From Photobacterium arenosum (lineage in GTDB: Bacteria > Pseudomonadota > Gammaproteobacteria > Enterobacterales > Vibrionaceae), in NCBI RefSeq assembly GCF_014841115.1, contig NZ_JACYTP010000002.1, positions 434,001 to 498,000 of the forward strand: 64,000 nucleotides of DNA. The letters are read 5' to 3'. A model generated the notes under the pieces. That model worked only from the letters and a program-made list of their open reading frames with translations, was not told the DNA's origin and made no database searches. Position 1 is the first letter of the stretch. The number at the start of each line of letters is the position of its first letter. The position numbers were made by a program, and so were the translations under genes. Shown piece by piece: positions 56,723 to 64,000 of this stretch.

Positions 56723-56759
56723 TAAAAATCCGATGACGCGGCGTCATCGGATTTTTTTC
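56723..56759. terminator. Bidirectional terminator after the cyd operon
   Basis: Long palindrome AAATCCGATGACGC / GCGTCATCGGATTT with T-run on the + side and A-run on the left, serving both the cyd operon and the convergent small Lys-rich gene. Confidence 0.9.
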
Positions 56760-56768
56760 GCTGAAAAA

Positions 56769-56888
56769 TCAGGCTTTTTTCAGTTTTTTCTTCAGTTTCT
56801 TAAGTTTACCTTCGTGCTTGGCGACTTTCGCTTTGCGCACTTTGATTTCTTTTTGCAGTTTTTTTGCTTTTTTGGTCACTTTTGCCAT
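56769..56888 (-). CDS. Very small lysine-rich protein (39 aa)
   Basis: Frame MAKVTKKAKKLQKEIKVR... with about 18 lysines and no acidic stretch, ending LKKKLKKA. Amphipathic basic helix, possibly nucleic-acid or ribosome binding. A GGAG site lies seven bases before the ATG, and the gene ends beside the shared terminator, both supporting a real gene. No family recognised. Confidence 0.6.
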   Translation of the reverse strand: MAKVTKKAKKLQKEIKVRKAKVAKHEGKLKKLKKKLKKA

Positions 56889-57003
56889 TTCCATTCTCCG
56901 GTTTCATTAACGTTTGAGGAAAAATGGCTGACATGAAAGGAACAGCTTTCACCTAACCTATCAACCTGGCCGTTCTGGCCGCATGCATGTGGTAAGCCGC
57001 TGG

Positions 57004-57180
57004 TCACTGTGGTTGTGCGTTTTCTTTCACAAACTGACGGATGAAACGACGCACTTCACGTGCGGCGCTGGTATCCATTTCTTCGCATAAAACAACAAAG
57101 GCATCACGTTCTTCACCATTAATTCTGATGATTAACTGACTGTCTTTCTTCATTGCTTTTGATTTCTTGCGACTAACCAT
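57004..57180 (-). CDS. Ribbon-helix-helix DNA-binding protein (58 aa)
   Basis: MVSRKKSKAMKKDSQLIIRI then NGEERDAFVVLCEEMDTSAAREVRRFIRQF. One beta strand (SQLIIRIN) followed by two helices with a polar turn is the MetJ/Arc/CopG fold. It is likely a dimeric repressor; target unknown. No adjacent toxin gene is seen, so it is not obviously an antitoxin. It reads toward the Lys-rich gene and may share a transcript with it. Confidence 0.68.
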   Translation of the reverse strand: MVSRKKSKAMKKDSQLIIRINGEERDAFVVLCEEMDTSAAREVRRFIRQFVKENAQPQ

Positions 57181-57341
57181 GACGGCTCACTATTACACAC
57201 ACATATACAATGTATATACATTCGATAGCGTTTTGGCAAATCGGTGATCTGAAATCTGCGTTAAGGCGCGAAAAACCGGGTATTACATATGTTGCATGAC
57301 ATTGTCGCCTACTCATTGGCGATCCAGTCAGGCAGGTAAAA

Positions 57342-57479
57342 TTGAACGCTTATCAAACCACAGGCATTGTGTTGGTGGGGTTCATCAACACCTTATGCAT
57401 GTTGTTTGTGGCAGAGACCAAGGTAAACCCTGTGATCATGATGGTTGCCATTTTATGTATGCTGGGTGTATCCCGGTAA
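57342..57479 (+). CDS. Mini membrane protein (45 aa, TTG start)
   Basis: From TTG at 57342 the frame reads LNAYQTTGIVLVGFINTLCM... VNPVIMMVAILCMLGVSR, two short membrane helices. The AGG of GCAGGTAAAA serves as a ribosome site. Hydrophobic periodicity argues for a gene; competing frames on both strands in this interval look random. Confidence 0.42.
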   Translation: MNAYQTTGIVLVGFINTLCMLFVAETKVNPVIMMVAILCMLGVSR

Positions 57480-57559
57480 GGCTCGGGATCTTGAAAGTGA
57501 AGCGCTGTAAGCATTGCGCAAAGCGTCGGCATCAACACTAAACAACGCAAGAGATAATA

Positions 57560-57883
57560 ATGGCATTAACAATAATAGCGCTGTGTCTGGTGACATTTTA
57601 TTTTTACTTCAACAAAGAGGATGTTATTTATTTTGACGCATTGCTTTCTGTGCTGGTGATGATTGTTTATATCACGGCTTATATTTATTTTTCTGCGGAC
57701 TTTCCCCTGCATATCAAGCGCGCAGGTTTGATTTGTGAGCTGCTCCCTGCCGCTTCGCTCTGTGCCATTTTATTTCCTGACTGGAGTACCCGCTTCTCGC
57801 CCGAAGTGACGGTCAGGTTGGGGTGGGCTGGTTTGTTATTGTCATGCATTATTCTGGCATTACTGGTCATTTTTATTGCTTGA
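57560..57883 (+). CDS. Small 4-TM hypothetical membrane protein
   Basis: A 107-aa protein with about three to four membrane segments (ALTIIALCLVTFYFYF, LLSVLVMIVYITAYIYF, AGLLLSCIILALLVIFIA). AAGAGAT lies before the ATG. It is 80 bp after the mini membrane protein and may form an operon with it. Unknown family. Confidence 0.58.
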   Translation: MALTIIALCLVTFYFYFNKEDVIYFDALLSVLVMIVYITAYIYFSADFPLHIKRAGLICELLPAASLCAILFPDWSTRFSPEVTVRLGWAGLLLSCIILALLVIFIA

Positions 57884-58136
57884 GTAGGCGGTATGCGACC
57901 GGGCGTTGGTTTTCAGTCTGATTGTGACTGAATGCTGAATTTTGCATTCAAGCCTGAAGTTTTTTCTGGTCTATTAGGTGGAGGTTTTTCATTCTCACGA
58001 CGCTTTATTTATTGCTTTTGGTTGCGGTAAACAGTGATAAGATACTTTCACTCAGTAAATGTAGGGGTTTACGTTTAGCCGGAGGAGCTTATTTACCGGA
58101 CAAGCGTTTTAACAAACCTTTTTACAAGAGCAAGAC

Positions 58137-58208
58137 ATGATATGGCTTATTGTCTTTATACTGGTTGCCATAATAAAAGCGTATCAATTGGGAGATGAGA
58201 ATGAATAA
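58137..58208 (+). CDS. Tiny 23-aa single-span peptide overlapping the next start
   Basis: MIWLIVFILVAIIKAYQLGD then ENE and stop. A hydrophobic helix with a short polar tail, overlapping the DUF333 lipoprotein start by eight bases, so it could couple or gate its translation. Evidence is composition and position only. Confidence 0.33.
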   Translation: MIWLIVFILVAIIKAYQLGDENE

Positions 58209-58458
58209 AGCGTATGTATTCGTTTCAATGGCTGCAGCCACTTTGCTGTTCGGATGTGTGAGTCAGCCAGAGAGCGAGCCGGTGGGATCCGCGAACCCGG
58301 CTGCCGTGTATTGTGTTCAGAAGGGCGGGAAGCTGGATATGGTGACTGAAGATGGTAAGCGAGTGACTTATTGTATTCTGTCTGATGGGCGTCGCGTTGA
58401 GCAATGGCAATATTTCCGTGATAACCATCCTCAGGTTGCAGAAGCCGAGGCAATGTAA
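58201..58458 (+). CDS. DUF333 lipoprotein
   Basis: An 85-aa lipoprotein (MNKAYVFVSMAAATLLFGC, lipobox FGC) with a DUF333 domain: NPAAVYCVQKGGKLDMVTED and CILSDGRRVEQWQYFRDNHP, the two conserved Cys presumably forming a disulfide. DUF333 proteins are labelled 'putative hemolysin' without good support. GGGAG lies six bases before the ATG at 58201; the ATG at 58195 is too close to it. Confidence 0.86.
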   Translation: MNKAYVFVSMAAATLLFGCVSQPESEPVGSANPAAVYCVQKGGKLDMVTEDGKRVTYCILSDGRRVEQWQYFRDNHPQVAEAEAM

Positions 58459-58470
58459 CTTTGTATCAGG

Positions 58471-58494
58471 GCCACGTTTCAGCGTGGCTTTTTT
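58471..58494 (+). terminator. Rho-independent terminator of the DUF333 gene
   Basis: Stem GCCACG / CGTGGC with a six-base loop, followed by TTTTTT. Confidence 0.9.
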
Positions 58495-58619
58495 CACTGT
58501 CTGCCGGTAATTCCTTCTGCCTTGTTTACGTAAGTAAATGTAAATATGCCACTTTCACGGGATATTTCCCTGCAGATCAGCGTCTAACGTGCTTATTAGG
58601 AAGCAATAAGGATAATGTT

Positions 58620-59150
58620 ATGTCAGTTCTGGATAATGCTCAGCGCTATGGTGTGATAAGTCGGTTTTTACATTGGGGGGTGGCACTGCTACTGCTTTGG
58701 CAGTTTTTGTCGGCAGTAACGCACGCATTACTTGAAGATTCGTGGCTGGATGAACTGATGTGGGCAACGCATAAGCCACTGGGTTTTCTGTTGTTCATTA
58801 TCATTGCTCTACGCCTTGTGTGGGCGGTTCTTAATCTGTCGCGCCGTCCGGCCTCCATCAACCGTGTCGCTGCACTGGGCCATAAAGCCTTATATGCGCT
58901 GATGATTATCATCCCCACTCTGGCTCTGATCCGGCAGTATGGTTCTGGCCGTGCTTTTTCACCCTTCGGAATACCGTTAATGGACGGGTTTGACAGCGCA
59001 AAAATTGAGTGGATGGTTGGGCTGGGCAATTTGCTGCACGGAGAGCTGGCCTGGCTGCTTTTGGCCTTTACTCTTGGCCATATTGTGATGGCGTTCTGGC
59101 ACCGTATCCGTAAAAGCCATGAGGATGTACTGGCACGTATGTGGCGTTAA
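58620..59150 (+). CDS. Cytochrome b561 family protein
   Basis: A 176-aa four-helix diheme membrane protein of the prokaryotic b561 family. It includes SRFLHWGVALLLLWQF (His18), ATHKPLGFLLFIIIALRL, LGHKALYALMIIIPTLALIRQYG and LLHGELAWLLLAFTLGHIVMAFWH, with the four expected histidine ligands. It transfers electrons from quinol, possibly to periplasmic acceptors or superoxide. The frame extends upstream to 58461, but AAGGATAATGTT before the ATG at 58620 and the family length fix the start. Confidence 0.87.
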   Translation: MSVLDNAQRYGVISRFLHWGVALLLLWQFLSAVTHALLEDSWLDELMWATHKPLGFLLFIIIALRLVWAVLNLSRRPASINRVAALGHKALYALMIIIPTLALIRQYGSGRAFSPFGIPLMDGFDSAKIEWMVGLGNLLHGELAWLLLAFTLGHIVMAFWHRIRKSHEDVLARMWR

Positions 59151-59165
59151 TTGTGTATGTTACTG

Positions 59166-59205
59166 AAAATAGCCTGCTGATCACTTGACGGCAGGCTATT
59201 TTTTC
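59166..59205 (+). terminator. Rho-independent terminator of the cytochrome b561 gene
   Basis: Stem AAATAGCCTGC / GCAGGCTATTT (11 bp) with a T-run of six, 16 bp after the stop. Confidence 0.9.
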
Positions 59206-59458
59206 AGCGTGATAATGTCCTGGTGAATAACCTTATCAAGTAAGATCCTGACTTAATATTGATAACTAAGATCATTGAGTCCTCTTTTTCCTGCACTCTT
59301 ATATACTTAACCTTAAACAGAATCTGCACGTGATTAATCGGCAGCCGGTAGTCATCCAGTTTGCAGTGCTTTATGCCGCTTACAGCCCATGCTGTGTTAT
59401 CTGTTTTTACACCTGCATAAACTTCAGAAATCGTAAATAAAGAAGAAGGATACAGGAT

Positions 59459-60157
59459 ATGAATAAGTATTTGGCTGAGTTTGTCGGTACCTTTTGGCTG
59501 GTGCTTGGCGGCTGCGGAAGCGCTGTTCTGGCAGCTGCATTTCCAGAAGTCGGTATTGGTTTACTGGGTGTTTCTCTGGCATTTGGTTTAACGGTGCTGA
59601 CCATGGCATTTGCGATTGGTCATATATCAGGCTGCCATCTTAATCCGGCTGTGTCTGTCGGATTATGGGCTGGGGGGCGTTTTCCTGCCACTGAACTATT
59701 ACCTTATATTGTGGCTCAGGTTTTGGGGGGCTTGGTGGCAGGTGGGGTGCTATATGTGATTGCCTCTGGTCAGGCCGGTTTCGATGTATCTGCCGGTTTC
59801 GCATCAAACGGTTATGGTGATCATTCTCCCGGGCAATATTCTTTGCTAGCTGCACTGGTTTGTGAAGTGGTGATGACCATGATGTTTCTGATTGTCATTA
59901 TGGGAGCGACGGATTCACGTGCACCGGCCGGTTTTGCTCCCATTGCGATTGGACTGTGCCTGACTTTGATTCATCTTATTTCTATTCCTGTGACTAACAC
60001 CTCGGTGAATCCTGCGCGAAGTACTGGGGTTGCTGCCTATGTGGGTGATTGGGCGATAGCGCAACTTTGGCTCTTTTGGCTGGCACCTATCGTTGGAGCC
60101 GTAATTGGTGCAACTATTTATAAAGTGATTGCACGGGAAGGGGAGCAGACTCAGTAA
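59459..60157 (+). CDS. aqpZ: Aquaporin Z
   Basis: A 232-aa water channel with six helices and two NPA loops (HLNPAVS at 62-64, SVNPARS at 184-186). The selectivity filter fits AqpZ: Phe42-equivalent, His172 and Arg187. The opening [20 protein letters not shown] is nearly diagnostic. An AAGAAGGA site precedes the ATG. Monocistronic. Confidence 0.95.
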   Translation: MNKYLAEFVGTFWLVLGGCGSAVLAAAFPEVGIGLLGVSLAFGLTVLTMAFAIGHISGCHLNPAVSVGLWAGGRFPATELLPYIVAQVLGGLVAGGVLYVIASGQAGFDVSAGFASNGYGDHSPGQYSLLAALVCEVVMTMMFLIVIMGATDSRAPAGFAPIAIGLCLTLIHLISIPVTNTSVNPARSTGVAAYVGDWAIAQLWLFWLAPIVGAVIGATIYKVIAREGEQTQ

Positions 60158-60351
60158 GTTGTCTGACCACTCTTTGCATTCAGGTGTCGACCGTTATGCT
60201 GGCAGGCTGTCTTGATCATGCTGAGCTGGAAAAACGAGAAAAGTAACGATTTGGCATGGGAGCAAAGAAAAGACAAAGCAAGCACTATGCCCGGCAACAT
60301 TGCCCCTTGCTAAACTTAAGTTAAGAACAGGCAATGATTCCGGGCGGTTCC

Positions 60352-61113
60352 ATGAACGAATACCTTCAGCTCGACCCCCATTACGACATTTATTTTCTGT
60401 CTGATCCGCACGGACAGAATGCTTTGCTGCAAGATGTACTCAAGGAGGTGGGGTTTCGTTACCCGCTTGATGGTGAAATCCGGGATCGGCTGTTTATTCT
60501 GGGCGATATGATAGATAGAGGTCCGGATTCTATGGCGTTATTAAAAACCGTGCAGGATTGTCCGGCGATGTATGCCATTCAGGGAAACCATGAACAAATG
60601 GCGTTCAATGCCCTGGAGAATAATGCCGACAGATCTTTATGGATCATGAATGGCGGCCGCTGGCATGAAGATGTTGCCATTGCTGAGGTCAGAAAAATGC
60701 TGAATTTTGCGGCAAGTTTACCACTTTGTTATACCCTTCAGATCAACGGCCACCGAATTGGCCTGGTGCATGCCGCAGTGCCAGCACCCTATGACTGGCA
60801 ACAGTTCACTCAGTGCTGTAACGAGCATACTCTGAGCAAAGAAGATCAACATTTTGCAGTCTGGGACCGGGATGTTTTCACGCAGGATGAACATAGTGTC
60901 GTATCTCATATAGATGCGGTGTTGATGGGGCACAATATAGTGTCAGGCCTGAAACCTAAGGTCAGCGGTAACCGGGTTTATATTGATGGCGCTATGTCAA
61001 TGGGAGACAGAGGACTGCTACTGAAATACCGTCGGGGAGGTGAAGTGCTGGGGCTGTTTCAGGTATTCTCTTTTCTGCGAGAGCAGGCTACAGACTCATT
61101 GGTGTGGGTTTGA
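60352..61113 (+). CDS. PrpA-like metallophosphatase
   Basis: About 253 residues with all PPP-family metal motifs: SDPHGQ (DxH), GDMIDRGPDS (GDxxDRG), GNHEQMAF (GNHE), a His in GLVHAAVP and GHN near the end. This resembles bacterial serine/threonine phosphoprotein phosphatases PrpA/PrpB, involved in the response to misfolded envelope proteins. Two starts are possible (60334 or 60352); neither has a perfect site, and the shorter one matches family N-termini better. Confidence 0.85.
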   Translation: MNEYLQLDPHYDIYFLSDPHGQNALLQDVLKEVGFRYPLDGEIRDRLFILGDMIDRGPDSMALLKTVQDCPAMYAIQGNHEQMAFNALENNADRSLWIMNGGRWHEDVAIAEVRKMLNFAASLPLCYTLQINGHRIGLVHAAVPAPYDWQQFTQCCNEHTLSKEDQHFAVWDRDVFTQDEHSVVSHIDAVLMGHNIVSGLKPKVSGNRVYIDGAMSMGDRGLLLKYRRGGEVLGLFQVFSFLREQATDSLVWV

Positions 61114-61133
61114 TTTGTGAGTGTTGATGGTGT

Positions 61134-62465
61134 TTATTTTTCGAGCAACGCACAATGGATTTTATAATCCTCAATAACTTGCTCACTGTATTGCTGGCAG
61201 GCGGTGATTAATGCGTTCACGTTACCGGGCAGGCTTTCGCTCATGAATTGTTCGAAACGCACTGAGCGCCTGTCGCCGCGTGAATGGGCCAGCGCCAATG
61301 CCTCGCCGCAGGCGGAGGCATACTGGCAAAAGGCGGTGCAGGGATCTTTGTCATTTAAGACCAGATCTTCGGGTTTGACCGACAAACGCGCATGGTGTCG
61401 TGATCGGACCAGCCAGTGTTTACCCCGCCAGATAACCTCGTCCAGTATGAGATCAGGCCGACGTTGCATAAAACGCTGGCAGTCAGCGGTCAGATGCGCC
61501 GGATTGAGCGAGTTGACGGGACTGACCTCAGGGAACGCGAATATGGGGGCAGCCTGGCGTTGCTGCTTCACTTCAACAATATGACACAGGGGTAAGTCAT
61601 CGATACTCCTGACGTCGTTCGGGCCAACCAGAAAATAATAACGCCCGACATTGTTGGAGCCAGTTCCGGCATCAAGACGGATCACTATATCCAGCACCTC
61701 ATCATCCAGATAAGGCCGGAATGTTGTCTCCGCCTCCTCATAGTCAGCAGTATCAATGCGCTGGTATTTTAACGGCTTGTCAGCAAAGCGAAGCCTGCCA
61801 TCTTCAAAAGTGGTGGATTTGGCTAACTGGCTTTTACTCAGAAAGTCTTTCCCGCCTGCGGCTCGCTTAGTGGCTTTGCGGCAATATTTATCAAGTACAT
61901 GATCATCATCGAATTTTTTCAGGACATTGTATCTGGCATCATTATCCTCAATGACAAGCTGCAATGTTTTTAAGTAAGCCGACAGGAAGGCTTCACAAGC
62001 TTGATGGATGTCGTCTTTATTGACTGCGTTTAAATCGTCGTCGATAGCCAGTTCTTCTGTGAGATATCGTCCTTCTAATAACCCACAGCCGAAATCGCTG
62101 GCCAGTGCCAGGCTGGTCAGGTAGCGGGCCAGATCCCAGACACCATACCCGACACAGGCATCATCAAAATCGTCAGGAGAAAAGATAACCTGATCACCTT
62201 GTGATCCTTCTTCGGTCAGAAAGCCAAAGTTAGTCAGGTGGCAGTCACCCATGATGAAAGTCTGGCCGGGTTTAGCCAGCAATAAGTCGGGCAGTACCAA
62301 CACCCCCTGAGCAAGATCGGCATAAAACAGCTGTGCAGTGCCGCGGAAGAACTGGAACGGGCTCCAGGCCATTTTCTGGTGTTTGTTGAGCACAATAGCG
62401 CTGTTGGGGACTACGCCATCAATAAGACAGATTTGTTGGCACAGGAACTCGTGTCGGGTTGTCAT
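61134..62465 (-). CDS. DUF2252 protein (kinase-fold-like)
   Basis: A 443-aa DUF2252 protein: MAWSPFQFFRGTAQLFYADL, the catalytic-loop-like GDCHLTNFGFL (HLxN as in aminoglycoside phosphotransferases), FDDACVGYGVWDLARYLTSL and a late ARLSVKPEDL region. The motif order suggests a kinase/phosphotransferase fold, but the substrate is unknown. Full length for the family; convergent with the phosphatase gene. Confidence 0.85.
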   Translation of the reverse strand: MTTRHEFLCQQICLIDGVVPNSAIVLNKHQKMAWSPFQFFRGTAQLFYADLAQGVLVLPDLLLAKPGQTFIMGDCHLTNFGFLTEEGSQGDQVIFSPDDFDDACVGYGVWDLARYLTSLALASDFGCGLLEGRYLTEELAIDDDLNAVNKDDIHQACEAFLSAYLKTLQLVIEDNDARYNVLKKFDDDHVLDKYCRKATKRAAGGKDFLSKSQLAKSTTFEDGRLRFADKPLKYQRIDTADYEEAETTFRPYLDDEVLDIVIRLDAGTGSNNVGRYYFLVGPNDVRSIDDLPLCHIVEVKQQRQAAPIFAFPEVSPVNSLNPAHLTADCQRFMQRRPDLILDEVIWRGKHWLVRSRHHARLSVKPEDLVLNDKDPCTAFCQYASACGEALALAHSRGDRRSVRFEQFMSESLPGNVNALITACQQYSEQVIEDYKIHCALLEK

Positions 62466-62654
62466 AAACTTCTTCTGGATTAGCGTCTATACCATTACCA
62501 GTATTGTTGATGCTCAAAAGAAATCTAGCTGAGGGGACACATTTGCGCTTAATAAGCCGATGCCGATGCATTTTGTTGCGCTGAGACTGAGTCCGCAGCG
62601 GGTCTGTTAACAGACACCCGGCTGCCGGAATATCAGTTTGCATTCTTTGATATG

Positions 62655-62688
62655 AAAATACCGCCCGAGTCATTCAGGCGGTATTTTT
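62655..62688. terminator. Bidirectional terminator between DMT exporter and DUF2252 genes
   Basis: Stem AAAATACCGCC / GGCGGTATTTT around a 12-nt loop with flanking A- and T-runs. On the minus strand it lies just after the DMT exporter stop. Confidence 0.88.
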
Positions 62689-62701
62689 CGATTACTTGAG
62701 A

Positions 62702-63637
62702 TTATTTTGCCAGCGCTTCTTGTTCGGGTTTGGCAACCACTGCATTTGTGCTGGGCGAGCCGCGGCGGATCATGACCGTCATTGATAGCAGGACAGTGAC
62801 CACGCCATAGCTGACTTCTTCCCACGGAACCAGGCTGCCGGTGAATCGGTTAACCAGTAGTACCAGCACAGGGATCAGATAGGTATAGGCCGATACCTGT
62901 TCGGGAGCCAGCGCAACGCTGCCTTGCTGGAACAGGAAGAAACTGATAGCTGTTGCGAACACCGCCAGATACCCGATACCCAGCCAGATATCAGCAGGAA
63001 TTTTTGTCCATTGCACTTGCACCAGTTGCGGCGCAGTGGCGACGGTCAGCAAGCCTGTTGCACAGATCAGTGTCCAGCAGGTCAGGTGAACGAAAGATTC
63101 GCCTCTGTAACACTTTTTGACAATGATCGGATTGAGCGCCATCCCCAGACAGCCCAGCAGATAAATTTTGTTAGAGGCTGTCATCGCGATAGAACCGGCA
63201 GCGCTCAGATCGCCACGGAAAATAATCAGACCGGCACCCAGCATACCGCCAAGCAAAGCCAGCGTGACAGACATTGAGGTACTGCGTTTGAACACGAACG
63301 CAGCCAGAATGGCGCTCATTAGCGGCACAGTCGTATACAGGGCGCTGGCGTCGAGCGGACTGGTGTCGCGCAGAGCAATAAACATGGCAACAAAATAGCC
63401 CAGTGGCGGCAAGCTGATCAGCGTGTATCGGCCCAAATCTTTCGCGGAGGGGATACGGAACTGTCCTTTAGCGACCAGAAACCCGACAAACAGCAGGCTG
63501 GCCAGCAGGTAACGTACCCAAGTCACCACAAGTGGTTCCATGGAAGCCATAATATAGCTGCCAATCGGGAATGACAGGCTAATCAGCACAGTGAAGAAAA
63601 ATAACTTCAGATGTGAAATTTGGTTCAATGACAACAT
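62702..63637 (-). CDS. DMT-family (EamA) transporter
   Basis: A 311-aa protein with ten membrane segments and two EamA repeats (SFPIGSYIMASMEPLVVTWVRYLLASLLF in the first, AVFATAISFFLFQQGSVALAPEQVSAYTYLIPV in the second). A metabolite exporter by family; substrate unknown. Own terminator; the divergent control region lies at the window end. Confidence 0.87.
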   Translation of the reverse strand: MLSLNQISHLKLFFFTVLISLSFPIGSYIMASMEPLVVTWVRYLLASLLFVGFLVAKGQFRIPSAKDLGRYTLISLPPLGYFVAMFIALRDTSPLDASALYTTVPLMSAILAAFVFKRSTSMSVTLALLGGMLGAGLIIFRGDLSAAGSIAMTASNKIYLLGCLGMALNPIIVKKCYRGESFVHLTCWTLICATGLLTVATAPQLVQVQWTKIPADIWLGIGYLAVFATAISFFLFQQGSVALAPEQVSAYTYLIPVLVLLVNRFTGSLVPWEEVSYGVVTVLLSMTVMIRRGSPSTNAVVAKPEQEALAK

Positions 63638-64000
63638 TCAACTTCTCTATGACTAAGATTAACTCGAAAACCAGAGTATTTAACCAAAACCTGACCTACA
63701 AGACAAGAAAATTTGACCCGAAAGTTAAACAAAAAACTGGCAATATGAGTTGCCGGCTGTGATCTCTGTCATTCAGTTTGTTGTAAATTTACAACGTAAT
63801 GACTGAAAGCAGGGGGTTAGCGGGGTTGGTATAGCGGGATGAAACCCACGTACAAGCTTGGGTTTTGTTCTGATAAACAGACCAAAAACCTGATGATGTT
63901 GCGGTATCGCGTTGAAACACTTTTGTCATCAGCTGGAATAAAGTAAACCGCGGTTCAGGGCTCATTAGCTGGTGTCAGCATTCACACTTTTGTCCTCATG
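63638..64000. other. Intergenic end region with a perfect palindrome
   Basis: No gene seen to the window edge. A perfect 14-bp palindrome TTGTAAATTTACAA at 63781-63794, flanked by CAGT...ACTG arms (TTCAGT / ACTGAA), looks like a repressor operator for the DMT gene or for a gene beyond the window. Confidence 0.45.

Noticed and set aside
57296..57541. 81-aa plus-strand frame
   Set aside because: Cys/His-rich random composition without a ribosome site; the overlapping hydrophobic TTG-started frame is more convincing.

Overview
This 64 kb window reads as a chromosomal segment of a marine gammaproteobacterium, most likely of the family Vibrionaceae (Vibrio/Photobacterium/Grimontia-like). The basis is a thermolabile-hemolysin-type GDSL phospholipase, a TRAP transporter, YqiJ/YqiK homologues, dense Shine-Dalgarno-led operons and strong rho-independent terminators. 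The species cannot be fixed from sequence alone. No rRNA, tRNA, CRISPR array, complete IS element, integrase or prophage was seen.

Layout. 0-2.5 kb: an AbiEi/AbiEii-type antitoxin-nucleotidyltransferase pair, then a short DUF6973 protein with a lipoprotein partner. 3-12.6 kb: a tight five-gene operon (NfeD/YqiJ-like membrane protein, flotillin YqiK, 1623-aa DUF3686 AAA+ ATPase, single-HKD phospholipase D-like protein, TelA). 12.6-17.1 kb: a tlh-type phospholipase, two paralogous membrane proteins and a graveyard holding a second tlh 3' end and an alpha/beta-hydrolase fragment. 17.1-19.8 kb: asc-like 6-phospho-beta-glucosidase and LacI repressor with tandem AscG-like operators. 20-23 kb: TRAP transporter dctPQM with a CRP-like site upstream. 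23.9-36 kb: yghU, a YqhC-like regulator beside an RND pump, regulator/exporter pairs (AraC-MFS, LysR-EamA) and a luciferase-like monooxygenase. 36.1-38 kb: a Kef-type K+/H+ antiporter.

38-43.2 kb is the most accessory block. Strikingly AT-rich DNA encodes an OLD-like ATPase/TOPRIM nuclease, a structured non-coding stretch bounded by an inverted repeat, and a reverse transcriptase. Together they fit a retron antiphage system of the Eco8 (OLD effector) kind. The block is bracketed by two copies of a ~180-200 bp hairpin-rich repeat on the left and two inverted copies on the right. A relic of a recombinase C-terminus lies upstream and a broken copy of the fdhD 3' end lies downstream.

43.2-64 kb: a DUF4105 protein with lipoprotein, fdhD and mobA for molybdoenzyme maturation, katG, a MocR regulator divergent from a cyanide-insensitive-type bd oxidase operon (cydA-cydB-DUF2474), several very small genes (Lys-rich protein, ribbon-helix-helix protein, mini membrane proteins), a DUF333 lipoprotein, cytochrome b561, aqpZ, a PrpA-like phosphatase, a DUF2252 protein and a DMT exporter.

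The two best candidates for less-described biology are the flotillin/DUF3686-ATPase/PLD/TelA operon, probably a membrane-associated stress or defence machine, and the retron with its inverted repeat clusters. The retron's RT departs from the usual retron NAxxH and VTG motifs. Two gene 3' ends (tlh and fdhD) are each duplicated in direct orientation around small cargo segments, which suggests a shared rearrangement mechanism.
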